Source of the DNA: Collinsella sp.
GTDB taxonomy: Bacteria > Actinomycetota > Coriobacteriia > Coriobacteriales > Coriobacteriaceae
Length of the DNA: 64,000 nucleotides
Direction: 5' to 3'
Assembly (NCBI GenBank): GCA_018376905.1
Contig: JAHAAK010000009.1
Span: 1 to 64,000, forward strand
The notes under the pieces are model-generated. The model had not been told where the DNA came from and made no database searches. It saw only the letters and a program-made list of their open reading frames with translations. Both the position numbers and the translations under genes were made by a program. Below, in pieces: positions 1-9,426 of this stretch; within the stretch, counting starts at the first letter, position 1, and every line of letters starts with the position of its first letter.

Positions 1-102
1 GAGTTGGGTTTGGTTTGTCGCGAGTTCCGCACGCAAAGAAGGCCACTTAATGTGGCCTTCGTCTTGCGCAGGACTGTCCGAGCAGCAAACCAAACCCAAC
101 TC
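1..102. repeat. Long inverted repeat enclosing a terminator hairpin
   Basis: Perfect 17-nt arms (1-17 and 86-102, GAGTTGGGTTTGGTTTG and its complement) surround a second hairpin at 39-59 (AAGGCCAC / GTGGCCTT). The element may begin before the window. The same arrangement, with different arm sequences, recurs at 45491-45589 and 63337-63494. Confidence 0.75.
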
Positions 103-146
103 GCCAGCCCAGCGGCCACCCCTCCCAAAGATTTTCAAAAAAGTTG

Positions 147-176
147 TTGACGCGCGCGTAACGACTCGTCTAATAT
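147..176 (+). promoter_or_regulatory. Promoter of the first tRNA-Ile
   Basis: TTGACG (147-152) and TAATAT (171-176) are separated by 18 nt and lie about 15 nt before the tRNA, a good match to a housekeeping sigma factor promoter. Confidence 0.7.
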
Positions 177-190
177 ATTCCTTGCGCGAT

Positions 191-267
191 GGACCTGTAG
201 CTCAGTTGGTTAGAGCGTCCGGCTGATAACCGGGAGGTCACAAGTTCGAATCTTGTCAGGTCCACCA
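191..267 (+). tRNA. tRNA-Ile (GAT)
   Basis: Full cloverleaf of 77 nt with encoded CCA. The acceptor stem GGACCTG pairs with CAGGTCC, the anticodon GAT is at 225-227 and the T-loop TTCGAAT is present. It is identical in all 77 nt to the copy at 415-491. Confidence 0.97.
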
Positions 268-278
268 CTTTCTTTCGC

Positions 279-323
279 AATAAACACCCCAGCGAGAGCC
301 GAGTCGCCGCTGGGGTGTTTATT
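279..323 (+). terminator. Hairpin between tRNA-Ile and tRNA-Ala
   Basis: AATAAACACCCCAGCG pairs with CGCTGGGGTGTTTATT around a short loop. It is a 16-bp symmetrical stem that could terminate in either direction and suggests the tRNAs are separate transcription units. Confidence 0.7.
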
Positions 324-334
324 ACTTTCTCCGT

Positions 335-410
335 GGGGGTTTAGCTCAGCTGGGAGAGCGCGGGCTTTGCAAGCCTGAGGTCAGGGGTTCGATCCCCCTA
401 ACCTCCACCA
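335..410 (+). tRNA. tRNA-Ala (TGC)
   Basis: 76 nt including CCA. The acceptor GGGGGTT pairs with AACCTCC, the anticodon TGC is at 368-370 and the T-arm contains GGTTCGATC. It is followed after 4 nt by the second tRNA-Ile, so the two are probably co-transcribed. Confidence 0.97.
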
Positions 411-414
411 TGAT

Positions 415-491
415 GGACCTGTAGCTCAGTTGGTTAGAGCGTCCGGCTGATAACCGGGAGGTCACAAGTTCGAATCTTGTCAGGTCCACCA
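415..491 (+). tRNA. tRNA-Ile (GAT), second copy
   Basis: Identical in all 77 positions to 191-267, with anticodon GAT. No rRNA gene lies nearby in the window, although Ile-GAT and Ala-TGC are the usual 16S-23S spacer pair. Confidence 0.97.
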
Positions 492-502
492 TCAAAACGT
501 TA

Positions 503-536
503 AGAGCCCTGGGGCATTGCCTCGGGGCTTTTTTCT
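503..536 (+). terminator. Terminator of the tRNA cluster
   Basis: AGCCCTGGGGC / GCCTCGGGGCT hairpin (one bulge) followed by TTTTTTC. Confidence 0.8.
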
Positions 537-547
537 TATCTAACAGA

Positions 548-582
548 AGTAGTCAAAATAGCCCCGTCCCAAATTAACTACT
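548..582. repeat. Dispersed repeat with a GTCCCAAAT core, copy 1
   Basis: AGTAGTC..CCCCGTCCCAAATTAACTACT forms a weak hairpin (AGTAG / CTACT). A clearly related copy lies at 37190-37226 with the same spacing and the shared CGTCCCAAAT core. Confidence 0.55.
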
Positions 583-675
583 TTGATTTTGTGTGCTGGG
601 CGAAAGATTGGGTAGTATAGCTATTCAATGCGGCGACCCTGCCGTGTGTTAACCGCTACGTACCGGAGGTGTTCC

Positions 676-1176
676 ATGGTTCGTGTCGACATAGAGACCA
701 TCGTCATGGCCGCCGGTCCCGTGCCATCGCTTATCGTGCTTCGTGAGCGCAGCAGCAAATCGGACTCGCCCGCGCCGCTGCGTTCCCTTTCCATTCAGAC
801 CGGCTCGTTTGAGGCTGCGGCCATTAGCCGTGGTATCGATAGCGGTCGCGCCGAGCGCCCGATAACGCATGACCTGCTGCTTGACACCGTCGATGCCCTG
901 GGCGCCAAGCTCGAGCGCATCGAGATCGTTCGTGCCGAGCCGCCGGTGTTCTATGCGACGATTGTCGTGCTGGTCGATGGTGACGAGCGCAAGATTGACG
1001 CCCGCCCCAGTGACGCCATTGCCCTTGCCGTGCGCAGTAATGCCCCCATGTTCGTGGAGGACGACATCATGAATCGTCTGGGTACCGTTTCTGCCCATGC
1101 CGAGGAAGTTGACGACGAGCAGGAGTTCGAGAAGTTCGACGAGTTCGTCCATACGCTCTCCCCCGATGATTTCTAA
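676..1176 (+). CDS. BFN (DUF151) bifunctional nuclease domain protein
   Basis: 166 residues, almost entirely one BFN domain. Family members have been described as acid nucleases, but the biochemical role in bacteria is uncertain. Visible family features are the run RPSDAIALAVRSNAPMFVED (about residues 110-130) and the LLLDTVDALGAKLERIEI segment before it. The acidic tail (about 140-166) is outside the core. The start chosen is the ATG with GGAGGT 5 nt upstream; an earlier in-frame ATG at 628 lacks a Shine-Dalgarno site. The stop codon abuts the next reading frame, and the three genes to 2043 probably form one operon with a general role that cannot be assigned. Confidence 0.85.
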   Translation: MVRVDIETIVMAAGPVPSLIVLRERSSKSDSPAPLRSLSIQTGSFEAAAISRGIDSGRAERPITHDLLLDTVDALGAKLERIEIVRAEPPVFYATIVVLVDGDERKIDARPSDAIALAVRSNAPMFVEDDIMNRLGTVSAHAEEVDDEQEFEKFDEFVHTLSPDDF

Positions 1177-1206
1177 ATGTCTGGCACGCGAGCGGAGAGG
1201 TCGCTG

Positions 1207-1563
1207 ATGGGTACCCGCGTATCAGCTGAAGCGGCCGCCATCGCGCGTGAAGCCCAGATGCGCTCGGAGGCATCCGAGGCGGCTCGCATCGCCTATGTGA
1301 CGCAGGCCCGCACGCTTCGCGAGCGCCGCGGCTCCTATATCAAGATGGTTATCATCTCCGCCCTTGTCGCGGTAATCTGTTCTCGTCTTCGTGGTACAGT
1401 TGGTGCGCTTGGGTTTTCGATTTCAACAGGCTTGGTAATCTGGGGTGTGGTCGATGCAGTCATGCTGACCAACCAGATCAAGGTACTCGACAAGCGCGCG
1501 ATGGATATGATGCGCGCCCGCGACGCTGCCGCCAAGATCGCTGCCGAGGCACAAGAACTGTAA
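1207..1563 (+). CDS. Small two-helix membrane protein of unknown function
   Basis: 118 residues. A charged, Ala-rich N-terminal helix (about 1-42) is followed by a hydrophobic stretch starting MVIISALVAVIC (47-64) and a second one, ALGFSISTGLVIWGVVDAVM (about 68-88), then an Ala/Arg-rich helical tail. No family is recognised. The ATG at 1207 has GGAGAGG 6 nt upstream and is preferred over the ATG at 1177, which follows the previous stop directly. It lies between the BFN gene and another unrecognised gene in the same direction. Confidence 0.6.
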   Translation: MGTRVSAEAAAIAREAQMRSEASEAARIAYVTQARTLRERRGSYIKMVIISALVAVICSRLRGTVGALGFSISTGLVIWGVVDAVMLTNQIKVLDKRAMDMMRARDAAAKIAAEAQEL

Positions 1564-1593
1564 CGACGCCGGATTCGATGGGAAGGTCTAGAG

Positions 1594-2043
1594 ATGGCAC
1601 AGGATATGCAGGACGCCGGTAACGTCTCCGCCGAGCTCGACGCCATGGTGTGTGACCTGATTGGCGCGTTCTTGGACGACCTTGCCGCCGGCGAGAATCC
1701 GGGCGTAGTTGTGGCGATCGAGGACGCTGCTTCCAACCGCTATCTGGCCGCGCTCGACGAGGATGGCGAGGAGGCGTGCCTCGAGGCCGCCACCAACTTT
1801 ATCTCCGAGCACAAGATGGGTCTTAAGGACGAGGGCCTGGGCCGCATCGCCCGCTATGCCATCGGCTACACCGGCTGTGTCGAGATTGACGGTGGCTATC
1901 ACGACGCTCTGCTCGTGAGCTTCTTTGAGACGACGCTCGAGAGCGGCTTTTCGGCATATGTGCTGTATGAGGGCATGGGCGCCGGCGATGGTTTTATGTG
2001 GAGCGACCCTGAACCTGCAGGTGAGGAAACCCCTCTCATCTAA
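1594..2043 (+). CDS. Conserved-type hypothetical cytoplasmic protein
   Basis: 149 residues, acidic, with no signal peptide or membrane segment. It begins MAQDMQDAGNVSAELDAMV and contains a run resembling a mixed alpha/beta fold (LGRIARYAIGYTGCVEIDGG, about 87-106). No family is recognised. The ATG at 1594 follows GGAAGG. It lies immediately upstream of typA with about 117 nt between, so it may share the BFN operon. Codon use is like that of its neighbours, so it is probably a real lineage-specific gene. Confidence 0.65.
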   Translation: MAQDMQDAGNVSAELDAMVCDLIGAFLDDLAAGENPGVVVAIEDAASNRYLAALDEDGEEACLEAATNFISEHKMGLKDEGLGRIARYAIGYTGCVEIDGGYHDALLVSFFETTLESGFSAYVLYEGMGAGDGFMWSDPEPAGEETPLI

Positions 2044-2160
2044 AATCGCTAAAATAAACGAGTTTTCGGTAAAAGGCTCAATATTCCCGCTGAGCGTTGT
2101 GTTGCTGGGCGGGCCGCATACGTGTGCCGTTTGTATATGGATAGAAGATAGGGGAACTAC

Positions 2161-3999
<1,839 letters not shown>

Positions 4000-4029
4000 G
4001 CGCTGGTCTTTATAGCGTCTAACAAGAAA

Positions 4030-4061
4030 GGGCGCCGACCGTGATGGTCGGCGCCCATTTT
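4030..4061 (+). terminator. typA terminator
   Basis: GGGCGCCGACC / GGTCGGCGCCC with a 5-nt loop, followed by ATTTTG. Confidence 0.85.
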
Positions 4062-4088
4062 GTGCACAGGGACTGAGCTGGTCTGCAT

Positions 4089-4119
4089 CACCACAAAGGT
4101 GTCTGGCCCCTTTGTGGTG
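4089..4119. repeat. CACCACAAAGG palindromic repeat, copy a
   Basis: Arms CACCACAAAGG (4089-4099) and CCTTTGTGGTG (4109-4119) enclose a loop resembling GTGTCTGGCC. It sits between two convergent genes. Related copies are at 48837, 49514, 51127 and 53421. Confidence 0.75.
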
Positions 4120-4127
4120 GTTGGCGG

Positions 4128-5273
4128 CTAAGCGGTGGGGAGTTCTGGCGCGTTAGCCGGCTGCTGCGGCTTAAGGTGGGCGTTGCGCCAGATGATTTGG
4201 ATGATGTAGCCGAGTGTAAAGACGAAGGCCACGCCGCTGATGAAATCACCTACGAGGGGAAGCCCCGTGAGGGCGCCGGCGATCACGCCGCCGATGGCTG
4301 CCATGGCGTAGCGGTTTTGGCTGTGTCCGACCATGCGGGCGATCGCGCACCCCGCAAAGGCACTCGACACCAGCGCGATGCCAATAACACCGCACATGAG
4401 GGCTCCGGCAAGCGACAGACCAGCGATAGAGATAATTAGCAGTAGGACGGCGGGGACGATAGCAATCGTGCCCAGAAGACCGCTCACCCACAGGGGCATG
4501 GGGCGCTGGTGGAGCATACCGGCGGCGCTGGCAGTCGCACGCGGAAAGACGAGCTCGAGCAGCAGAGCGACAAAGCAGGTCGAGAGTGCCGCAGCGACGA
4601 TACCGCCGATGACATCGTTAACGGTGGAAGTATCCTCGTTCTCGGTGCGGTCGATCTTGAGCGCGCCTACCTCGGCCCCTGCGGCACGCTCGGGGTCCTC
4701 GGAGACGTGCGCGTTCACGGTGCCGGTGATATGGGCGTTCTTGCCCAGGATGAGCTTGTCGGCCCAAACCTCGACATCGCCCTCGACGGTGCCATCGATG
4801 GTCACCGTATCGCCTGCCAGCGCTGCCGACTTGGTGGAGCCTCGCAGGGCAACCGTCTCGCCCATCGCGTAAAAACAGTTGGCGGTGCTACCGGTGTTGA
4901 GCACAACGTGCTGGCCGGCCACCGTGACGCTGCCATCAACCGTGGTCTTGGCGATGTCGATGGTACGCGCCGCCAGGCGAACGGCGCCGCCAACCGTGCA
5001 GTCGCGGATCGAGAGGGTATCGCCCGCGGCGATGACATCACGGTCAATGGACGCATCGTCCAAGTTGAGGGCCTGGCCGGCCCAGTACAGGTCACCATCG
5101 ACGCCGGACGGATTGGCGTCATTGTCGGTCGCAAGTACGTTGCCTGCGGTGTCCGTGCCGGCGAACGACGCCGTGGGAAGCACGGTGATCGCCAGCGCGA
5201 TGAGCGCGAACAGGATGGTGATGCGGCCCCATGCCTTACGGCGCTGGGTCAACGGGAATTGATTACAGGGCAT
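4128..5273 (-). CDS. Secreted bactofilin-like beta-helix protein with membrane tail
   Basis: 381 residues. The N terminus is a signal peptide (about 1-38, hydrophobic core ITILFALIALAITVLP). Residues about 60-200 are short repeated beta strands such as GGAVRLAARTIDIAKTTVDG and TIDGTVEGDVEV, the pattern of bactofilin/polymer-forming beta-helices. Residues about 230-365 hold four or five membrane helices. It is likely a cell-envelope protein with an external beta-helix anchored by a C-terminal membrane bundle; a specific function is not known. The ATG at 5273 has GAAGGA 7 nt upstream and gives a better signal peptide than the in-frame ATG at 5321. Confidence 0.7.
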   Translation of the reverse strand: MPCNQFPLTQRRKAWGRITILFALIALAITVLPTASFAGTDTAGNVLATDNDANPSGVDGDLYWAGQALNLDDASIDRDVIAAGDTLSIRDCTVGGAVRLAARTIDIAKTTVDGSVTVAGQHVVLNTGSTANCFYAMGETVALRGSTKSAALAGDTVTIDGTVEGDVEVWADKLILGKNAHITGTVNAHVSEDPERAAGAEVGALKIDRTENEDTSTVNDVIGGIVAAALSTCFVALLLELVFPRATASAAGMLHQRPMPLWVSGLLGTIAIVPAVLLLIISIAGLSLAGALMCGVIGIALVSSAFAGCAIARMVGHSQNRYAMAAIGGVIAGALTGLPLVGDFISGVAFVFTLGYIIQIIWRNAHLKPQQPANAPELPTA

Positions 5274-5379
5274 AGTGAATCCTTCGTCAGATGCTCGATA
5301 TGCATCTAACAGGGTACCCAACGCGCGGGCGCTCTAAAAGAACCTCTCGGTTGCATTTCGAGGGGTTGTGTCGTGCTGC

Positions 5380-6069
5380 CTACTTTTTACGGTGCAAAAA
5401 GCGCGCGATGTCTTCTTCGGTGGGGCTTTTGATGTCAAAGCGCAGCGAGAGCCAGCGCAGTCCCATGGTCACGACAACGCATACGACCAGCGCGGCGACA
5501 TTGCTCATGATGCCGCTCATAACGAGACACACATAGCTTGTCGATCCGGCGATGGCGGCGATGGCATAAAAGTTAGTACGTTGGAAAATGCCCGGAACCA
5601 CGCCCATAAAGCCGTCGCGCAGCATGCCGCCGCCTACTGCGGTAAAAAAGCCCATCATGATGCACACCGCCGGCGCAAAGCCGTAGACCAGCGCCTTGTC
5701 TGCTCCAGTAGCGGCGTAGATGCCGACCGAGATGATGTCGAGCAAGGGGATGAGTTTTTCGGGCTTGTCGACGATTGCCGGGAAAATGTAGATGATAGCT
5801 GCCGTGGCAATGGAAAGCGGGAGTGCCATCGGCTGGTTGAGGATGTAGACGTTGCCCACCTGCAGCGTCATATCGCGCAAAAGACCGCCGCCCAGGCCGC
5901 AAACCACGGCGAGTGCGACGGCGCCCACCAGGTCGAGCTTGTGCTCGCGCGCAACCAGCACACCCGAGATCGATGCAGCGACAACGGCGAACATCTCGAG
6001 CCAAAACGGAATAGCGACCATGGCATCCGAGGCATGTGAGGTAATGGTTATGGCGGCGACGACGGGCAA
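5380..6069 (-). CDS. TRIC-type (UPF0126) cation channel family membrane protein
   Basis: 229 residues with seven hydrophobic segments arranged as two similar halves. Each half carries the family glycine motif: GLGGGLLRDM (about 78-87) and AVGGGMLRDG (about 143-152). UPF0126 proteins (YicG/YadS type) are related to TRIC potassium-permeable channels; the ion here is inferred. Translation probably starts at TTG (6067-6069) with AAAGGA 7 nt upstream, as no ATG is suitably placed before the first membrane segment. It is convergent with typA, with 4128-5273 downstream on the same strand. Confidence 0.85.
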   Translation of the reverse strand: MPVVAAITITSHASDAMVAIPFWLEMFAVVAASISGVLVAREHKLDLVGAVALAVVCGLGGGLLRDMTLQVGNVYILNQPMALPLSIATAAIIYIFPAIVDKPEKLIPLLDIISVGIYAATGADKALVYGFAPAVCIMMGFFTAVGGGMLRDGFMGVVPGIFQRTNFYAIAAIAGSTSYVCLVMSGIMSNVAALVVCVVVTMGLRWLSLRFDIKSPTEEDIARFLHRKK

Positions 6070-6200
6070 GATGGGGTCCTTTGGATTGTGGGTTTAGACA
6101 ATGCCCGTACATAGTACATGTTCGGCGCCGATTGCGATCCTATTGCTCGGTAAACGGTTGACAGCGGATGCTGACATGGCATTGCTGGAATGCCAGGGAT

Positions 6201-6281
6201 CCAAAACATGTACGCCACCCTCCAAAAACGACATTTTTCGACATCTTTGGAGGCGGACGTACATGTTTGGATTGAGCTCAC
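6201..6281. repeat. Palindromic terminal repeat, left copy (bracketing 6374-7381)
   Basis: The repeat is itself a hairpin: CCAAAACATGTACG at one end pairs with CGTACATGTTTGG at the other, and CCTCCAAA pairs with TTTGGAGG. Reverse-complemented, it matches 7392-7471 at about 91 percent (gap of 1 nt and about 6 substitutions). The two copies therefore form 80-nt inverted termini of a 1271-bp unit. Confidence 0.85.
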
Positions 6282-6373
6282 AGCATGAGTGAGTTGATTT
6301 ACTCACATCCGGTATATTTCCCCACTTCAACGGACATAAGAGTTGGATACCGGCTCAGAGCGAGAGGCCCTTA

Positions 6374-7381
6374 ATGGATACCCCTGTTCTCATTTCGCAT
6401 AAAACCGCATGGCTTGTCCATCATGCACCCCAGAATTTGGTTCAGTCTCTTGCGCGGCACGACTACCAGATAGGCGCACAAGGCATCTCAACCCAGCAAC
6501 GTGTTGCGCGCATACGACAGGCTCTTACCGACTGCGGCATTCCGTCCGATATGCTTAAGACTATCGATATCGCGGTTGTATTCGAATTCGAGCGAATTCG
6601 TACCAAAGGCGTCGTTTGTCACATTCTTGGACAAAATCTTCCCTACGAGCATATTAACGAGTTGACGCCCGGAATCTTCATCACCGACGAAGCCTTCACC
6701 TTTGTGCTCGCTGCCGAGTGGATGGATAGGATCGAATATCTCGAATATGGCTATGAAGTTTGCGGCGATTATCGCATGAGGCTCAATCCCGCCGACCCTT
6801 ATACCGGGCAACCAGCCACTACCTCCAAGGATGAAATAACCAAACTGCTCGATCGGCACCCCGGCAAACCCGGTGCCACACGTGCACGGCTCGCGCTCAG
6901 GCACATCTACGATCACTCGGCCTCGCCTATGGAGACCGCTTCGGCAATTGCCCTCTCGCTCCCAACAAGCGAAGGCGGCGTTGGTATCCGAGGTATCGAA
7001 CTCAACAAACCGCTCGAGATCCCTCAACGTCTCTGGCATTGCACAAAAGCCCGAACACTCAAAATCGATGCCCTCATTACCTATAAGCGCAGGGAGCTCG
7101 GTATCGAATATAAGGGCGGTTTTCACGATGAGTTCGAGCGCAAGGGAGCAGATGCGGAGCGAGAGGCCGTTCTCTCCCAAATGGGATATCGAATCGTTAC
7201 GCTCACTTCGGCTCAGTTCGGCAGCCAGCTCGCCTTTCACCGCGCCATGAACAACATTCGCGAAGCACTCGGCATGCCTCGCTGTACCGACACCGGGTAC
7301 CAGCGAGAGCAAAACGAACTACGCAAGGCGCTTATTCGCAACTGGAAGGGCATGCGAGACGAAGAGGCACCTTCCGAATAG
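6374..7381 (+). CDS. PD-(D/E)XK / DUF559-like protein carried between inverted repeats
   Basis: 335 residues. The N-terminal half (1-190) is not recognised. The C-terminal part resembles the Vsr/DUF559 nuclease fold: LKIDALI with Asp232, then GIEYKG with Glu245 and Lys247, then an Arg/Glu helix and QMGYRIVTLTSAQF, where DUF559 proteins have GYRVLRFT. This is a D..ExK arrangement that could be catalytic. The ATG follows GAGAGG by 6 nt. It is a single gene with no partner, lower in GC than its neighbours (many AT-ending codons), and bracketed by 6201-6281 and 7392-7471. It could be a nuclease, an AbiEi-type regulator or cargo of a mobile unit. Function is inference only. Confidence 0.6.
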   Translation: MDTPVLISHKTAWLVHHAPQNLVQSLARHDYQIGAQGISTQQRVARIRQALTDCGIPSDMLKTIDIAVVFEFERIRTKGVVCHILGQNLPYEHINELTPGIFITDEAFTFVLAAEWMDRIEYLEYGYEVCGDYRMRLNPADPYTGQPATTSKDEITKLLDRHPGKPGATRARLALRHIYDHSASPMETASAIALSLPTSEGGVGIRGIELNKPLEIPQRLWHCTKARTLKIDALITYKRRELGIEYKGGFHDEFERKGADAEREAVLSQMGYRIVTLTSAQFGSQLAFHRAMNNIREALGMPRCTDTGYQREQNELRKALIRNWKGMRDEEAPSE

Positions 7382-7391
7382 TGCCACTCCC

Positions 7392-7471
7392 GTGAACTCA
7401 ATCCAAACGTGTACGTCAGCCTTCAAAGATGTCGAAAAATGTCGGTTTTGGAGGGTGACGTACATGTTTGG
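7392..7471. repeat. Palindromic terminal repeat, right copy
   Basis: Inverted partner of 6201-6281, and itself a hairpin (CCAAACGTGTACGTC / GACGTACATGTTTGG). It starts 10 nt after the stop of the DUF559-like gene. The match continues inward into GTGAACTCAATCC, beyond the hairpin itself. No clear target duplication is seen outside the pair. Confidence 0.85.
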
Positions 7472-7502
7472 GGAAGCGTGGGATCGAGACGTATTTCGAT
7501 AA

Positions 7503-7530
7503 CAAAAAAGCTCCCGTTCTCGGGAACTTT
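7503..7530 (-). terminator. Terminator of tRNA-Ser (CGA)
   Basis: AAAGCTCCCG / CGGGAACTTT hairpin; on the minus strand it is followed by TTTTTTG. Confidence 0.75.
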
Positions 7531-7541
7531 CTCAATCTAAA

Positions 7542-7632
7542 TGGCGGAGGAGGAGGGATTCGAACCCTCGTGACCTTATACAGGCCAAACGGTTTTCGAG
7601 ACCGCCGCATTCAACCACTCTGCCACCCCTCC
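7542..7632 (-). tRNA. tRNA-Ser (CGA)
   Basis: 91 nt with encoded CCA and a long variable arm. The acceptor GGAGGGG pairs with CTCCTCC (one G-T pair). The anticodon loop is CTCGAAA and the T-arm GGGTTCGAATCCC is intact. Confidence 0.96.
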
Positions 7633-7647
7633 GCGTGGGGTAAAAAC

Positions 7648-7671
7648 AAAGCAGGCTCGAAGGCCTGCTTT
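7648..7671 (-). terminator. Hairpin between the two tRNA-Ser genes
   Basis: AAAGCAGGC / GCCTGCTTT with a 6-nt loop; on the minus strand it is followed by TGTTTTTAC. It would terminate tRNA-Ser (GGA). Confidence 0.75.
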
Positions 7672-7680
7672 GGAATTAAC

Positions 7681-7771
7681 TGGCGGAGAGTCAGGGATTT
7701 GAACCCTGGAGACGCTTTTGACGCCTACACGATTTCCAATCGTGCTCCTTCGGCCACTCGGACAACTCTCC
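7681..7771 (-). tRNA. tRNA-Ser (GGA)
   Basis: 91 nt with encoded CCA and a long variable arm. The acceptor GGAGAGT pairs perfectly with ACTCTCC. The anticodon loop is TTGGAAA and the T-arm is GGGTTCAAATCCC. Confidence 0.96.
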
Positions 7772-8222
7772 GTTAAATGCGAAAGTCAGTATACACGAGG
7801 AATCGCAAAGTGCAAACAGAAAAGTTGGCATTTTTTAAAACGCTCGGCCGCGCTTGGCGTTGCAGTGGGGTTTGAGGTGCCAAAAAAAACGGCTTCCGAC
7901 CAGCGTGGTTGATCAACTCAATTGTTCAAAAGGGGTATTCATAAGCGACTTGGCAATGAATTTAAAAATCTTTGGGTGGTGCTGTGGACCACTGGTATGC
8001 ATTTTGCGACCACAGCCTTGTGCCCGTTGACCTGTGGCTTGGCTCAGCTTGTCCCCACGGCACCGTATCGTGTCCACAGATTCGTCAAGCTTTTGGTAAG
8101 CATTTGGTTGGAATGCGCATGAAACGTCGTGCGAGTATGGGCATATGTGGAGGTCATGAGGTTGTAGCTGCAAATTCTTGCAGCCTAGGAGGTTGAAAGA
8201 TATTATTACCAAGTCTTTTCCT
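7772..8222. other. Gene-free stretch before the rpsF operon
   Basis: No convincing gene. Short hairpins are visible: CTGTGG / CCACAG near 7982-8014 and GCTGCAA / TTGCAGC at 8167-8184. An AGGAGG at 8188-8193 is not followed by a start codon at a usable distance. The rpsF promoter must lie here or in the hairpin region after it, but I cannot pick convincing -35 and -10 boxes. Confidence 0.5.
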
Positions 8223-8251
8223 GCTTCAGGCGCACCTTCACGACCTGAAGC
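8223..8251 (+). promoter_or_regulatory. Candidate S6/S18 leader hairpin upstream of rpsF
   Basis: GCTTCAGG (8223-8230) pairs perfectly with CCTGAAGC (8244-8251) around the loop CGCACCTTCACGA, ending 13 nt before AGGAGG. Many bacteria carry an rpsF leader bound by the S6:S18 complex. The position fits, but the consensus was not checked. Confidence 0.35.
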
Positions 8252-8277
8252 CACATTTGCCCAGAGGAGGTGACAAT

Positions 8278-8571
8278 ATGAAGGCTTATGAACTGCTGTT
8301 CTTTGTTGACCCGTCGCTCGACCCCGAGACTCGTCTCGCTGTTATGAAGCGTATCGATACCACGATCGCTGAGGGCGCTGGCAAGGTCGACTCCGTTGAC
8401 GAGTGGGGCAAGCGCAAGCTCGCCTACGAGATCAACGACCTCACCGATGGTGACTACACCCTCATCAACTTCCACGCAGATCCTACCCAGATCGCCGAGC
8501 TTGATCGCGTCCTGCGCATCACCGACGCTGTGGTCCGCCACATGATCGTCCGTCGCGACGACCAGGAGTAA
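8278..8571 (+). CDS. rpsF: Small ribosomal subunit protein bS6
   Basis: 97 residues, normal length. bS6 binds bS18 on the 30S platform. The start MKAYELLFFVDP and the central WGKRKLAYEIND are family hallmarks. The ATG at 8278 has AGGAGG 7 nt upstream; an upstream in-frame TTG/CTG would add seven residues and has no ribosome site. It is first in rpsF-ssb-rpsR-rplI, the standard order, which co-produces the bS6/bS18 partners. Confidence 0.98.
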   Translation: MKAYELLFFVDPSLDPETRLAVMKRIDTTIAEGAGKVDSVDEWGKRKLAYEINDLTDGDYTLINFHADPTQIAELDRVLRITDAVVRHMIVRRDDQE

Positions 8572-8619
8572 GACTGTCGTTTTGGACTGGGCTTGTGCCC
8601 CAAGAGGAAGTAGTGAGTT

Positions 8620-9072
8620 ATGAGCATCAATCGAGTGAACATCACCGGTAACCTCACCCGCGATCCCGAGCTGCGCGCCACCGCCGGCGGAACCCAGGTT
8701 CTGTCCTTTGGCGTCGCCGTGAACGATCGTCGCCGCAACGCGCAGACTGGCGAGTGGGAGGACTATCCCAACTTTGTCGACTGCACCATGTTCGGCACCC
8801 GCGCCGAGGCCGTGAGCCGTTTCCTGGCAAAGGGAAACAAGGTCGCGATCGAGGGCAAGCTGCGCTACAGCTCTTGGGAGCGCGACGGTCAGCGCAGGAG
8901 CAAGCTTGAGGTCATCGTCGATGAGATCGAGTTTATGAGCTCCCGTGGTGGCCAGGGTGGCTACGATCAGGGGGGTTACGCCCCCGCAGCTCCCGCGCCC
9001 GCAGCACGTCCTGCCGCACCGGTGGCTACGCCGCCCGCGGTCGACGTCTACGATGAGGACATCCCGTTCTAG
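8620..9072 (+). CDS. ssb: Single-stranded DNA-binding protein
   Basis: 150 residues. It coats single-stranded DNA during replication and repair. The OB fold occupies about 1-110 (begins MSINRVNITGNLTRDPELR; WERDGQRRSKLEV). A flexible Gly/Ala/Pro linker follows, then the conserved acidic tip YDEDIPF that binds partner proteins. The ATG follows AAGAGGAAG. It lies 48 nt after rpsF in the same operon. Confidence 0.97.
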   Translation: MSINRVNITGNLTRDPELRATAGGTQVLSFGVAVNDRRRNAQTGEWEDYPNFVDCTMFGTRAEAVSRFLAKGNKVAIEGKLRYSSWERDGQRRSKLEVIVDEIEFMSSRGGQGGYDQGGYAPAAPAPAARPAAPVATPPAVDVYDEDIPF

Positions 9073-9144
9073 GGGTTGTTCACCTATTTTTGAGTGAGAG
9101 GCGGCTTCGGTTCGCCGAAGTTGCCAAATGAAAGGTATTTTGAC

Positions 9145-9411
9145 ATGGCTAATGATTTTTCTGCACGTCAGCCGCGTCGTAAGTACTGCCAGTTCTGCAA
9201 GGAGAACACTGAGTTCATTGACTATAAGGACACTCAGCTTCTCCGTAAGTACATGACCGACCGTGGCAAGATCAAGCCCCGTCGCGTCACTGGCGCTTGC
9301 ACGCAGCATCAGCATGACATCGCCAACGCCATCAAGCGCGCCCGCGAGATGGCTCTCCTGCCGTACACCGTCCCCGTGGTTTCCTCTCGTGGCAACCGCG
9401 ACCGCGGCTAA
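9145..9411 (+). CDS. rpsR: Small ribosomal subunit protein bS18
   Basis: 88 residues. It pairs with bS6 in the 30S platform. The motif [19 protein letters not shown] carries the CxxC seen in zinc-binding bS18 forms, and the C-terminal [11 protein letters not shown] is typical. The ATG at 9145 with AAAGG 9 nt upstream gives the standard N terminus; the upstream in-frame GTG at 9094 would add 17 odd residues. It lies 15 nt before rplI. Confidence 0.97.
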   Translation: MANDFSARQPRRKYCQFCKENTEFIDYKDTQLLRKYMTDRGKIKPRRVTGACTQHQHDIANAIKRAREMALLPYTVPVVSSRGNRDRG

Positions 9412-9426
9412 GAAGGGAGACGCATC

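Noticed and set aside
4176..5309. Plus-strand frames opposite the bactofilin-like gene
   Set aside because: They lack ribosome sites and domains, and the minus-strand gene has a signal peptide and membrane helices.
7913..8254. 113-codon minus-strand frame upstream of rpsF
   Set aside because: No ribosome site, no recognisable sequence and it overlaps the rpsF leader hairpin; more likely leader DNA.
7772..8277. Replication origin near dnaB/ssb
   Set aside because: Only one weak DnaA-box-like word (GTGTCCACA near 8069) is seen, with no dnaA or dnaN in the window.
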